Made by a program: the position numbers and the translations under genes
Source: Butyrivibrio sp.
GTDB taxonomy: Bacteria; Bacillota; Clostridia; Lachnospirales; Lachnospiraceae
DNA: 64,000 nt
Assembly (NCBI GenBank): GCA_015056495.1
Contig: SVGC01000019.1
Coordinates: 1-64,000, forward strand
Reading direction: 5' to 3'
The notes under the pieces: generated by a model
The model's input: only the letters and a program-made list of their open reading frames with translations
The model's database searches: none
What the model was told of the DNA's origin: nothing
In this document: piece after piece, positions 30,540-41,024 of the stretch
Layout: every line of letters begins with the position of its first letter
How positions within the stretch are numbered: position 1 is the stretch's first letter

Positions 30540-31898
30540 ATGGATAAAACAATAAGCTCTAAGAATAATCATCTTTTTACCAATAAGCAACTACTATTAT
30601 TGCTGCTTCCCCTCATTGCGGAGCAGCTCCTGAACTCACTGATGGGCATGGCTGACAGCATGATGGTATCAACTGTGGGAGAAGAAGCTCTCTCAGCTGT
30701 ATCACTTGTAGACTCAATCAACAACCTGATCGTACAGGCATTCAACGCACTTGCAACAGGTGGTGTCATAATATGCGCCAATTACGTGGGACAAAAGAAC
30801 ATGAAAAAAGCCAATGATGCTGCTGCTCAGCTTCTTGGCGTAGCACTGGCACTATCTCTTTTTATAACAGTACTGGGAATTGTATTTAAGGCTCCACTCC
30901 TGCATCTGATATTTGGAAGTATCGAAGAGTCAGTAATGACAGCTTCTTATACATATTTTCTTATCACTATTCTTTCTTACCCTGCAATAGCTCTTGCTGG
31001 AGCAGGTAGCGCAATATACCGTGCTCAGGGCAATACCAGACTTCCTATGAACGTGGCTATTTTTGCCAACATGGCCAATATAGTACTCAATGCAGTATTC
31101 ATCTACGCATTAAATATGGGAGTTGCAGGTGCTGCTCTTGCAACACTCATCTCAAGACTTATTTATGCTCTGGTACTGTTATATAAACTCAGAAATAAAA
31201 ATCAGATGCTCTATGTCAGAGACTACCACAAGATAAGACCTGACAAGGACAAGATCAAATCAATCCTATCCATGGGAATTCCAAACGGAATAGAAAATGG
31301 TATGTTCCAATTTGGTAAATTAGCCATCCAGTCTTCTGTTGCAATCTGCGGTACTACAGCCATTGCTGCTCAGGCTATGACCAATATATTCGAAAATGTA
31401 AACGGAGTAGCCGGAGTCGGTGTCGGACTGGGTCTCATGACTGTAGTTGGTCAATGTATGGGAGCTGGCAGAATTGATGAAGCCAGATACTATATTAAGA
31501 AACTTACCGGATGGGCATTTATAGCCGTCCTTTTAAGCTGCCTGTTTGCTTACGCCATTGCAAGACCAGTTACAACTCTTGCCGGCATGAGCGCCGAAAG
31601 TGCATCCCTGTGCATATACATGTTGGGCTGGGTTACCATAGTAAAGCCTGTGCTATGGCCATTTTCATTTACCCCTGCTTATGGTCTCAGAGCAGCCGGA
31701 GATGTTAAGTTCTCTATGATCCTCAGCACATTGTCAATGTGGCTGTGCCGTGTATCCCTAGCTACATTCCTTATAAGAGTAGTAGGAATGGGACCTATGG
31801 GCGTATGGATCGGTATGTTCTCAGACTGGGGCATCAGAGGTATATTCTTTACCATCAGATTTTTCAGTGGCAAGTGGGAAGGTCACAAGGTGGTTTAA
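30540..31898 (+). CDS. MATE family efflux transporter
   Basis: 452 aa multi-TM; LLPLIAEQLLNSLMGMADSMMVSTVGEEALSAVSLVDSINNL. Confidence 0.92.
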   Translation: MDKTISSKNNHLFTNKQLLLLLLPLIAEQLLNSLMGMADSMMVSTVGEEALSAVSLVDSINNLIVQAFNALATGGVIICANYVGQKNMKKANDAAAQLLGVALALSLFITVLGIVFKAPLLHLIFGSIEESVMTASYTYFLITILSYPAIALAGAGSAIYRAQGNTRLPMNVAIFANMANIVLNAVFIYALNMGVAGAALATLISRLIYALVLLYKLRNKNQMLYVRDYHKIRPDKDKIKSILSMGIPNGIENGMFQFGKLAIQSSVAICGTTAIAAQAMTNIFENVNGVAGVGVGLGLMTVVGQCMGAGRIDEARYYIKKLTGWAFIAVLLSCLFAYAIARPVTTLAGMSAESASLCIYMLGWVTIVKPVLWPFSFTPAYGLRAAGDVKFSMILSTLSMWLCRVSLATFLIRVVGMGPMGVWIGMFSDWGIRGIFFTIRFFSGKWEGHKVV

Positions 31899-31899
31899 C

Positions 31900-31928
31900 G
31901 AGTCAATCTGATACGTCCCCTTTGGCTC
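31900..31928. repeat. Half-copy of the 29.5-kb palindrome
   Basis: GAGTCAATCTGATACGTCCCC is identical to one arm at 29568-29588. Confidence 0.8.
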
Positions 31929-32823
31929 ATTTTTCTTGTTTACCAGCGATGAATTTCTCAACTTCTCTGAGGTGTTCCTTGTTACCACGACCGCCATTTC
32001 TCATAGCATCTTTTCTAAAGACCGATGGCGATACTCCTTTTTCCTGTCTGAAAGCCTTGGAAAATACAAGAGGATCAGAATATCCACAGGAAATCGCAAT
32101 ACTCTCTATAGGAAGTGATGTCAGTTGCAATAGCTCCACTGCCTTGGCAATGCGAAAAGACGTCAGATACTGCTGAGGTGACATGCCTATCTCTTTTTGA
32201 AAAAGAGTATATAGATAACTACGGTTTATACAGACATATGCTGCCACATCTGTGACTTTGATCGGGTTGTAATAGTTCTGACTGATGTATGATAGTGCCT
32301 GCTGAACATAGTTATTAGCACTTCCTGCGTCATTCCTCATAGAGACACTGCTACCACCTGCTATCTCTGACAGGAACAGAGACAAACTGCCGTTACGCCT
32401 AAGTACATCCTGTACACTGAAGGTATTATGCTCCATCATGTCTTTTACTATGTCATAAATTCCATTTATATTTTCACTTTTAAAAATGGGCTGTTGCAGA
32501 GACAATCCCAATTCTCCTACAATTTCCCCTGCATGCTTACCACCGAAACCAACCCATACATATGTCCAGGGATCATTCTCATCAGATTCGTAATATGCCA
32601 GTTCTTCAGGCACTATCAAAAATCCGTATCCTGATTCCAGTGGATAAGTCTGCGAGCCTATGGAAAACTGTCCCTTGCCATTTATTATGAAATGTATCAT
32701 ATAGTGAGGCTTTACAGCAGGGCCAAAAGAATGATGGGGAAGTGTCTGTGAACACCCACAGCAATACACGTACAGATCATCTGATTCTTCTTCCGTAAAC
32801 TCAAGCTTATAGGCCTTTTCCAT
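31927..32823 (-). CDS. AraC family transcriptional regulator
   Basis: Cupin-like N-terminus, C-terminal double HTH VQQALSYISQNYYNPIKVTDVAAYVCINRSYLYTLFQKEIGMSPQQYL...GYSDPLVFSKAFRQEKGVSPSVFR. Confidence 0.93.
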   Translation of the reverse strand: MEKAYKLEFTEEESDDLYVYCCGCSQTLPHHSFGPAVKPHYMIHFIINGKGQFSIGSQTYPLESGYGFLIVPEELAYYESDENDPWTYVWVGFGGKHAGEIVGELGLSLQQPIFKSENINGIYDIVKDMMEHNTFSVQDVLRRNGSLSLFLSEIAGGSSVSMRNDAGSANNYVQQALSYISQNYYNPIKVTDVAAYVCINRSYLYTLFQKEIGMSPQQYLTSFRIAKAVELLQLTSLPIESIAISCGYSDPLVFSKAFRQEKGVSPSVFRKDAMRNGGRGNKEHLREVEKFIAGKQEK

Positions 32824-33102
32824 AAAAAATTTCCTCCTTACATTTATTACTATCAGTTTCTCTTTAGTCTATTGCATGAACTCGCAGTATTTAACATTTT
32901 GACAGGAACATAAAACAAAGAACCGTTGCAAAACAAGTTTCTGATATTCTATTATTATAACATGCAAACAATAACCTGTATTAATTTAACATATAACATC
33001 TGACAAGTATTCTGGCTCATATTTAATTAACATAATTGCAGATAAATGAATCTGAGTTTAGATATACAAGTCACCTAAATTTATGCTGAAAGGATATGAA
33101 TT

Positions 33103-34278
33103 ATGGAAGATATGAAAAAAGCTGTCCTTGACGGATTTGCCAAGGCTTATGGAAAATGTGAAGGTGTAAAAGCCTATTTTGCCGCAGGAAGAGTCAACCT
33201 GATCGGTGAGCACACAGATTACAACGCAGGTCACGTATTCCCTTGTGCACTTACTATTGGTACATATGGTGCTGCTGCCAAGAGAGATGACAAAATTGTA
33301 CGTTTCTACTCTGTAAACCAGGAAAACTTCGGAGTCTATGAAGTAGATCTGAGCAAAGAGCTAAAGCCTTGCGACGAAGCAGGATGGGCTAATTACCCAA
33401 TCGGTATCATCTGGGCATTTGAAAAAAGAGGTTTCAAACTCCCTTGCGGTTTTGATATGGCTATCTACGGCAATATCCCAGCTGGTTCCGGACTCTCATC
33501 ATCAGCTTCTCTTGAAGTATTGACCGGATTCATCCTCCGCGACCTGTTCGGATTCGATGTTACCAACCAGGATCTTGCTATCATCGGACAGTACTCTGAG
33601 AACAACTTCAACGGATGTAACTGCGGTATCATGGATCAGTTCGCCGTTGCTATGGGCAAGGAAAACAATGCAATATTCCTTGATACATCTGACCTCTCAT
33701 TTGAATATGCTCCTATCAAGCTTGATGGATGCAAGATAGTGATCACTAATACCAATAAAAAGCACAAACTGACAGACTCTCAGTACAATGCAAGACGTTC
33801 TTCATGTGAACTTGCTCTGTCAGAGCTTCAGAAAGTTGTTGATATCAAAGGACTTGGAGAGCTCTCAATTGAAGAATTCGAGGCTCACAAAGATGCAATA
33901 CCTGATGAAGACAGACGTAAAAAAGCAAAACATGCTGTATACGAAAACCAGAGAACTATCGAAGCTGTTGCAGCCCTTAAGGCTGGCGACCTCAAGAGAT
34001 TTGGTGAGCTTATGAATGCTTCTCATGTTTCTCTTCGTGACGATTATGATGTTACAGGTGTTGAGCTCGATACTCTTGCCGAAGAGGCTTGGAAGATTGA
34101 CGGTGTCATCGGTTCACGTATGACTGGTGGCGGATTTGGAGGATGCACAGTATCTATCGTTAAAGACGAAGCTATTGATACCTTCAAAGAGCAGGTTGGT
34201 AAGGCATATAAAGAAAAAATCGGCTATGACTGCACATTCTACACAGTAGAAATTGGTGGTGGCCCAACAGTACTGTAA
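33103..34278 (+). CDS. galK: Galactokinase
   Basis: AAGRVNLIGEHTDYNAGHVFPCAL, GSGLSSSASLEV, MTGGGFGGCTVSIV. Confidence 0.95.
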   Translation: MEDMKKAVLDGFAKAYGKCEGVKAYFAAGRVNLIGEHTDYNAGHVFPCALTIGTYGAAAKRDDKIVRFYSVNQENFGVYEVDLSKELKPCDEAGWANYPIGIIWAFEKRGFKLPCGFDMAIYGNIPAGSGLSSSASLEVLTGFILRDLFGFDVTNQDLAIIGQYSENNFNGCNCGIMDQFAVAMGKENNAIFLDTSDLSFEYAPIKLDGCKIVITNTNKKHKLTDSQYNARRSSCELALSELQKVVDIKGLGELSIEEFEAHKDAIPDEDRRKKAKHAVYENQRTIEAVAALKAGDLKRFGELMNASHVSLRDDYDVTGVELDTLAEEAWKIDGVIGSRMTGGGFGGCTVSIVKDEAIDTFKEQVGKAYKEKIGYDCTFYTVEIGGGPTVL

Positions 34279-34282
34279 TTTC

Positions 34283-34318
34283 ACAGAATGAGTCACAGGG
34301 TGACTCATTCTGTTTTTT
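34283..34318 (+). terminator. Terminator/attenuator between galK and galT
   Basis: ACAGAATGAGTCAC-AGG-GTGACTCATTCTGT plus T6. Confidence 0.75.
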
Positions 34319-34335
34319 AAAGGAGCTTTTTTACA

Positions 34336-35874
34336 ATGGAAAATATACAAACAGAATTAAAAAGGCTTGTAGCCTATGGATACAAGACAGGTCTTATTGA
34401 AAAAGAGGATATTATCTACACTATAAATACACTTTTGATGGATCTGTCTCTTGAAAGCACTGAGATAAGTGAAAGAGACGTTATTGAAGAAGCAGAAGGC
34501 ATGTCTGATGCAGATATCGACAATGGCACACTCTTAGAGAGCATCCTGAAAAATATCGATGATTATGCGGCAGAAGCAGGTCTGTTAGAAAATAACAGCG
34601 TAGTCTTCCGTGATCTCTTCGATACCAAGCTCATGGGACGCATGACACCAAGACCTAGCGATGTCATCAGAAAATTCAATGAGCTGTATAAGACAAGCCC
34701 TGAAGCTGCAACTGATTTCTATTATTCTTTTGCAAGAAATACTGATTACATAAGACGCTATCGCATATCAAAGGATCTGAAATGGATTGCACCAACAGAA
34801 TACGGTGATCTTGACATCACTATCAATCTCTCTAAACCGGAAAAAGATCCTAAGGCTATAGCGGCTGCCAAAAATGCAAAGCAGACAGGCTATCCAAAGT
34901 GCCAGCTGTGCAGAGAAAATGAAGGATACAGCGGACGCGTTGATCATCCTGCTAGAGAGAACCACAGGATCATTCCTGTAACTATCCAGAACTCACAGTG
35001 GGGATTTCAGTATTCTCCATATGTATATTACAACGAGCACTGCATAGTGTTTAACTCTCAGCACATTCCTATGAAGATTGAGCATGGAACATTCTGCAAA
35101 CTCTTTGATTTTGTCAAGCAGTTCCCTCACTATTTTGTAGGATCCAATGCTGACCTGCCTATCGTAGGTGGATCAATCCTCAGCCACGATCACTTCCAGG
35201 GAGGCCATTACACATTTGCTATGGCTAAGGCACCTGTAGAGCGTACATTTACTATCAATGGCTATGAAGATATACAAGCTGGAATCGTCAAATGGCCAAT
35301 GTCAGTAATAAGATTATCCGGCAAAGATACAGACAGAATCATAGCGCTGGCAGATCACATATTGGAGGCATGGCGCTCATATACTGATGAGGATGCATTT
35401 ATATTTGCAGAGACTGATGGAACTCCTCACAATACCATAACTCCAATAGCAAGAAAACGCGGCGATAACTACGAACTGGACCTTGTACTTAGAAACAACA
35501 TCACAACTGAAGAACACCCGCTTGGTGTATATCACCCACATGCTAACCTGCATCATATCAAAAAGGAAAACATCGGTCTGATAGAAGTAATGGGACTCGC
35601 TGTTCTCCCAGCAAGATTAAAAGGTGAAATGGCAGATTTAAAAGAAGCAATGCTAAAAGGCTCAGATCTAAGAGCTGATGAAATACTCTCAAAGCATGCT
35701 GATTGGGTTGATGAGTTTAGCAAGAACTATGACCATATTGATGAAAGCAATATTGATGATATCATAAACGCTGAGATTGGTAAGGTATTTATGCATGTTC
35801 TCGAAGATGCCGGTGTATACAAGAGAACTCCTGAAGGACAGGCTGCCTTCGATAAATTTATAAATACTTTATAA
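34336..35874 (+). CDS. galT: UDP-glucose--hexose-1-phosphate uridylyltransferase
   Basis: 512 aa GalT family 2; CQLCRENEGYSGRVDHPARENHRIIPV, GGSILSHDHFQGGHYTFAM. Confidence 0.95.
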   Translation: MENIQTELKRLVAYGYKTGLIEKEDIIYTINTLLMDLSLESTEISERDVIEEAEGMSDADIDNGTLLESILKNIDDYAAEAGLLENNSVVFRDLFDTKLMGRMTPRPSDVIRKFNELYKTSPEAATDFYYSFARNTDYIRRYRISKDLKWIAPTEYGDLDITINLSKPEKDPKAIAAAKNAKQTGYPKCQLCRENEGYSGRVDHPARENHRIIPVTIQNSQWGFQYSPYVYYNEHCIVFNSQHIPMKIEHGTFCKLFDFVKQFPHYFVGSNADLPIVGGSILSHDHFQGGHYTFAMAKAPVERTFTINGYEDIQAGIVKWPMSVIRLSGKDTDRIIALADHILEAWRSYTDEDAFIFAETDGTPHNTITPIARKRGDNYELDLVLRNNITTEEHPLGVYHPHANLHHIKKENIGLIEVMGLAVLPARLKGEMADLKEAMLKGSDLRADEILSKHADWVDEFSKNYDHIDESNIDDIINAEIGKVFMHVLEDAGVYKRTPEGQAAFDKFINTL

Positions 35875-36046
35875 ATCATAAAAAACCTGCATTTTTCTAA
35901 AAACACTTTTGGGAATGATTAGATTTTGTTTATAAAAAATTGATATATTTTAATCAGAAATTGATTTATTTTATCCTGAAAGTGTTATAATAGTCTTAGT
36001 CAAAAGTTTTCTTGTTTTTCAGCTTTTGCTGGGAAAGGGGTATGGT

Positions 36047-36193
36047 ATGACTCTTTACGAAGCTACTTTATTTGATGTTTCTAAGGATCCTTTTCATAGA
36101 ACAGACTGGACTATTCAATTAGAAAATGAGAGGGAGAATCTTCAGAAGATTGAAAAAGAAATCAAAGAAGAATACTATAAGACTCTTCGTTGA
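36047..36193 (+). CDS. Small hypothetical protein (48 aa)
   Basis: MTLYEATLFDVSKDPFHRTDWTIQLENERENLQKIEKEIKEEYYKTLR preceded by GGGAAAGGGG; not in the ORF track. Confidence 0.45.
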   Translation: MTLYEATLFDVSKDPFHRTDWTIQLENERENLQKIEKEIKEEYYKTLR

Positions 36194-36468
36194 TTTATGA
36201 TTTTGACAATTGAATATTGCTTACAAAATATCTTTGATATAGAAACAATTATGATTGTTTATTATAAAGTCATTCTCATATATATGCAGAATGACTTTAT
36301 TTTTTTGCTTAATATGTGTATTGTAATATACAGATTTTTATTCTGCAAAAGGAGGATTTAACTATTGTATTGACACATTGATCTTTCATCATATTCTGAT
36401 TCAAGCAATCTTGTTAATTATGAATGAGTCAATATACTGATCTACAGATATAGGTTAATCGATATTAT

Positions 36469-37431
36469 ATGAAAATTGTAGCTTGTGAAATTGATAGTGT
36501 TGGAAATGATATTAAATATGATTCACTTGCAAATGCAGGTGAGACTGTATTCTATACAGATAAGGTCACAGAGGATAATGCAACAGAAAGATTAAAAGAT
36601 GCAGAAGTACTATGCATCAACAAATCTCAGATAACAGACAAGATCCTGGATGCCGCTCCAAATCTAAAACTCATATGCATGTTTGCAACAGGTTTTGATA
36701 ATGCCAATGTAAAAGCCTGCAAAGCCCACGGCGTAGACGTAGCCAATGTAAAAGGTTACTCAACTGATTCAGTTGCTCAACATACTTTTGCACTGCTTTT
36801 CTATCTGCTTGAAAAACTAAGACATTATGATGATTTTGTAAAGTCGGGTGATTACGGCAATCAGGAGCACTTCTGTCTCCTTGATCAGCCTTTTCATGAA
36901 CTGGCTGGTCAGACCTATGGCATAATCGGAATGGGTAATATCGGAAGGAAAGTAGCTCAGATTGCTACAGCTTTTGGCGCCCATGTCATATTCTATGCAT
37001 CTTCCGGACACAGTGATTGTACTGACTATGAGCAGGTATCCTTGGACGAGCTGCTGACACGCTCTGATGTCATATCTCTCCATTGTCCGCTTACAGACAG
37101 AACTTTCCATCTGATAGATGAAGATGCTCTATCCAAGATGAAGAATACTGCCATACTGATAAACGTTGCCAGAGGCGCAGTCATAGATGACGACGCTCTG
37201 TACAAAGCAATCACTACTGGCATGATAGGCGCTGCCGGCATTGATGTCCTTGCCAAAGAGCCAATCTCTCAGGACAACCCTCTTAGCAAATTGTACGGAT
37301 ATGACAACGTTGCCATCACCCCTCACATGGCTTGGGCAAGCGTAGAAGCCAGATCCCGCTGCGTAGAAGAAGTTGCAGAAAACATCCAATCCTACGCAAA
37401 TGGAACACCAAGAAATATTGTTACAATTTAA
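36469..37431 (+). CDS. D-isomer specific 2-hydroxyacid dehydrogenase
   Basis: GIIGMGNIGRKVAQIATAFGAHVIFY, SLHCPLTDRTFHLI, INVARGAVIDDDAL. Confidence 0.93.
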   Translation: MKIVACEIDSVGNDIKYDSLANAGETVFYTDKVTEDNATERLKDAEVLCINKSQITDKILDAAPNLKLICMFATGFDNANVKACKAHGVDVANVKGYSTDSVAQHTFALLFYLLEKLRHYDDFVKSGDYGNQEHFCLLDQPFHELAGQTYGIIGMGNIGRKVAQIATAFGAHVIFYASSGHSDCTDYEQVSLDELLTRSDVISLHCPLTDRTFHLIDEDALSKMKNTAILINVARGAVIDDDALYKAITTGMIGAAGIDVLAKEPISQDNPLSKLYGYDNVAITPHMAWASVEARSRCVEEVAENIQSYANGTPRNIVTI

Positions 37432-37469
37432 TCGCTCACAGGAAATCCAGAGATCTTTTCCTACGTGAA

Positions 37470-37511
37470 AAAGGATGCAGCCAGTTCTATCACGAACTTG
37501 ACTGCATCCTG
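37470..37511. terminator. Bidirectional terminator
   Basis: AGGATGCAG...CTGCATCCT between convergent genes. Confidence 0.6.
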
Positions 37512-37516
37512 TAATA

Positions 37517-39226
37517 TTAATCTCCAATTGTATATAAAGAATAAAAATACCCTTTCTTATCAAGCAATTCCTCAAAGCTTCCGGATTCTATGATAACTCC
37601 ATTTTTAAGAACAATTATCTCATCTATTTCAGATAGAATCTCTCTTTGATACTGATGCGTTACCATTATCCTGGTCGTTGACTTCATAGCAAGAATAGTC
37701 TTCATTATCATATTTCCGGTAGTATTATCCAGTGCTGAAGTTGCCTCATCAAATAGTATCACTTCTGTATTTGACAGAAGGCTTCTGGCTATGGCAATAC
37801 GTTGTTGCTCACCGCCAGATAGGTTAATTCCACCTTCGCCGCATAGATAATCCAGCCCCTTACTATCTACAAGTCCCCTTAAACCTGACTTATCTATCGC
37901 ATCATTCAGATCTTTGTCTGAAACATTTCTATATAAAGTAATATTATTTTTTATAGTATCATTGAACATGAATACTTTCTGTTGTACCAATGAAATATTC
38001 TTATAAATTGATTCAAGATCGATATCCTTAATTTCAACATCATCATATGTGATTTTTCCGGAATAATCAGGATTTATCCCCATAATCAGATTAAGGATAG
38101 TAGATTTTCCACATCCGGACATCCCCACAAGTGCATATGATTTGCCTTTTTCAAAATTCAAGCTAACATTTTGCAGAACATTTTTATTCTCATCATATGA
38201 AAATGTTACATCATCAAATCTGATATTATTTTTAAGCTTTCCAATTTTTATTTTTGACTCATCCGAATCTTCACTATCTAATGCTTTTGACAGTTTTTCA
38301 GTCAATACATCTACAGATTTTTTTGCAGAAATAACATTAGGAATAACATTCAGCGGCGCTAATATATAATTCATGAGCTGCAAAAATAAAGCAAGCATTC
38401 CGACAGTAACTTCTTGGGAATCTACTACAAAAAAAGCTCCAATCAGGAACAATCCAAATTGAGCAATAGTTCCTGCAAAATCAGATAGAAGATCTATTAA
38501 TTTAGCTAATATTCGTCTATTGTATTTTGCATCCTCGACTGCTCTATTAGCATTGTCAAACTGATCGTATGCATTTTTTTCGACTCTATAAGTCTTCAAT
38601 ATAGAAAAACCATCCAGCAGATCCTTTAAAACTGATACGAATTCTTCATTTTTCTGAGAAACTTTTTTCTCATTCATTGCCAGTTTATTACCCGTTAAGA
38701 TACTGACTATTAACGGAAGTAACATCAATGCGATAGAAATGATTGTCAAAAGTACATTGTTGTAAAACATTACAGCTAGTGACATTACAAAAATAACTAA
38801 AGAATTAATAGAAATAAACACCTTTTCATAATATGTTGTCTCCATTAAAGTCAAATCATTAGTTATCGCTGACAGATACAGCGCCCGACTATTTTCCACT
38901 GCTCTAATATTCTTATCCAGTATCATTTTAAAAACCGTATTTTTATATTGAAGAGAACCTCTTTTCAAAAAAGTAGAAAAAGAATATCTCATAAAATAAT
39001 ATGCAATTATATACACTATTTCCGTCACAATACTAATATATACTGTGCCTATCAAGCCCTCCCTCTCTCCGCTGACAGCCATATCAATTACCAGCATCAG
39101 TAAGTAAGATAACAAGAGATTTCCAAATCCCAGAGTCAGCCTTAACAATAAATTTATTGTAAAAACTAATTTATTGTTCGCCATATATACATGTCTTAAT
39201 TCATTCTTTTTTGATACGTTGCTCAT
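37517..39226 (-). CDS. ABC exporter (TM plus NBD), no C39 peptidase domain; RiPP locus
   Basis: 569 aa; ALVGMSGCGKSTILNLIMGINPDYSG, LSGGEQQRIAIARSLLSN, VILFDEATSALD; N-terminus goes directly into TM helices. Confidence 0.9.
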   Translation of the reverse strand: MSNVSKKNELRHVYMANNKLVFTINLLLRLTLGFGNLLLSYLLMLVIDMAVSGEREGLIGTVYISIVTEIVYIIAYYFMRYSFSTFLKRGSLQYKNTVFKMILDKNIRAVENSRALYLSAITNDLTLMETTYYEKVFISINSLVIFVMSLAVMFYNNVLLTIISIALMLLPLIVSILTGNKLAMNEKKVSQKNEEFVSVLKDLLDGFSILKTYRVEKNAYDQFDNANRAVEDAKYNRRILAKLIDLLSDFAGTIAQFGLFLIGAFFVVDSQEVTVGMLALFLQLMNYILAPLNVIPNVISAKKSVDVLTEKLSKALDSEDSDESKIKIGKLKNNIRFDDVTFSYDENKNVLQNVSLNFEKGKSYALVGMSGCGKSTILNLIMGINPDYSGKITYDDVEIKDIDLESIYKNISLVQQKVFMFNDTIKNNITLYRNVSDKDLNDAIDKSGLRGLVDSKGLDYLCGEGGINLSGGEQQRIAIARSLLSNTEVILFDEATSALDNTTGNMIMKTILAMKSTTRIMVTHQYQREILSEIDEIIVLKNGVIIESGSFEELLDKKGYFYSLYTIGD

Positions 39227-39677
39227 AATATTGTCTTTCCTCTTTTTCTGCTAAGCAATTGTATAATAAAAATCTTATTTCTTTTGCATTCATATCATAT
39301 ATCCCAAATATGATATTTTTCACACCTATTTCTATTGCTACATCACATATCTTTTCCATAGTGTCATAATCAGACTTGGAGGGTTCATTCCCAATTAAAT
39401 GATTATGAATAATACAATATCCAAAATTATTAGTTTTACAATAAATCAATTGGTTATATATTTTTCTTGATGAAAAAATAATATGTTTATCATTAGCTAT
39501 GTAAACTCCTTTGCTTATATCTTTAAAGGCTCCTTTAATTCTGCACATCCCACCATTTTTTTCCATAAACAAAGATAAAATTTTTTCAGAATCCGCATTG
39601 GCAAAAAAATTATATATTTGGCTAAAGTCTTCATTAGTAACTACGATTTCATTAACTAATTCGATATTTTCTACCAT
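39201..39677 (-). CDS. JAB/MPN-like putative metalloprotease of the RiPP locus
   Basis: 158 aa; GYCIIHNHLIGNEPSKSDYDTM resembles the JAMM HxH...SxxD motif; overlaps both neighbours by 26 nt. Confidence 0.6.
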   Translation of the reverse strand: MVENIELVNEIVVTNEDFSQIYNFFANADSEKILSLFMEKNGGMCRIKGAFKDISKGVYIANDKHIIFSSRKIYNQLIYCKTNNFGYCIIHNHLIGNEPSKSDYDTMEKICDVAIEIGVKNIIFGIYDMNAKEIRFLLYNCLAEKEERQYYEQRIKKE

Positions 39678-40956
39678 AGCAAATTCCTTTCTCTATAACT
39701 TTTTTATATTTACTCGAGTCTGTAACAAATAAACATAACATCCTTTGTAAAAATATCTCTCCCATTGCCTTGTTTCTTTCGCAAACCTTTTTATTATCAT
39801 TCAACAATATGTCATATGAACAGCCGCTACATAATGTTTTATAGGAGCATCTAGTACATTCTCCATTATCTTTTGTACAAACGCATTTTTGATTTGTACT
39901 CAAATCTATTAAACCATCTCTTACATTTCCCATTATGTATTTACTATTCCCGACAAAAAGGTGACAAGGATAAATATTCCCATCCATATCTATAGTAAAC
40001 TTGTCAAATCCCGCGCCACAAAACTTCCTATCATATATGCCATTCAAATAATTCCTTAGCATATAAAAAATGTGATCATCACAATACGTATCATCATCAA
40101 AAAATCTATTTATCATCTGCGTATCATTGCAAGTACTCACTTCCAAATTTTTACAATCACTTTCATCAATATTTACATCATTTATCACTACTTTTTTATT
40201 AGGATATTTATCCTGTATATAATGAATTACATCTCCTCGAGACATTCCTAACTGTTCATGATTTGAGGTATATGTGATTTCCAAAGCGACATTATTATAA
40301 TCTCCCAGATTCTTTAACCCTTTATCTATTAGTGCAAAGGCACTTCTTCCATCTCGGCTAATTCTTTGTAAATCAGTTACTTCACCTGGACCATCAATAC
40401 TAACTGTAACAAATATATTATATTTTCTTATTATCAGTACTACTTCATCAGAAATAAGTGCTCCATTAGTAACCATAGAAAAACATGGACAATCGCTCCC
40501 CCATTTTTTTCTAGCATATTCACAAACTGCTTCAATAACTCTAAAATTCACTAGTGGTTCCCCGCCAAAAAAGCTTATCTGTGACACTTTGCTATACTTA
40601 TCATAATAGTAATCAAGGATATCTTTGGCCATTTGTATACTCATAGATTTCAATTGCATATTGTAACTGCCACCATTGGCATAACAATAGGTACAATTAA
40701 AATTACACTTATTAGTCACCAATAAACGTAAATCGCTCACTATTCCATATGAATTACTGTGCCCTTCATCAAATATTGGTTTATCTGATAATACAGAATT
40801 TATTTTCTGGACCTCACACTCATTTAGTCTATCTTCTTTAATTTTTAATGCTATTTCTTGTGGAATACGATACTTCTTTGAATTATATGTATCAAACAAA
40901 ACAGCTATGTCGTTCTTACTATCAGTATATAAATAATAATTCTCTTTTAGTTTCAT
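39652..40956 (-). CDS. Radical SAM/SPASM peptide maturase
   Basis: 434 aa; CNFNCTYCYA (CxxxCxxC), FFGGEPL, C-terminal CGAGFDKFTIDMDGNIYPC (CX12GX4C) and CTRCSYKTLCSGC...C. Confidence 0.92.
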   Translation of the reverse strand: MKLKENYYLYTDSKNDIAVLFDTYNSKKYRIPQEIALKIKEDRLNECEVQKINSVLSDKPIFDEGHSNSYGIVSDLRLLVTNKCNFNCTYCYANGGSYNMQLKSMSIQMAKDILDYYYDKYSKVSQISFFGGEPLVNFRVIEAVCEYARKKWGSDCPCFSMVTNGALISDEVVLIIRKYNIFVTVSIDGPGEVTDLQRISRDGRSAFALIDKGLKNLGDYNNVALEITYTSNHEQLGMSRGDVIHYIQDKYPNKKVVINDVNIDESDCKNLEVSTCNDTQMINRFFDDDTYCDDHIFYMLRNYLNGIYDRKFCGAGFDKFTIDMDGNIYPCHLFVGNSKYIMGNVRDGLIDLSTNQKCVCTKDNGECTRCSYKTLCSGCSYDILLNDNKKVCERNKAMGEIFLQRMLCLFVTDSSKYKKVIEKGICYGRKYRIS

Positions 40957-40984
40957 TCAAATTTCTAATACCTCGCCCAATAAT

Positions 40985-41015
40985 AATATAGGTGGGTATT
41001 AATCCCACCTATATT
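40985..41015 (-). terminator. Hairpin between RiPP precursor and maturase (partial terminator or processing/stability element)
   Basis: Perfect 12-bp stem AATATAGGTGGG / CCCACCTATATT, 7-nt loop, no long T-run. Confidence 0.6.
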
Positions 41016-41024
41016 TGCCAGAAA

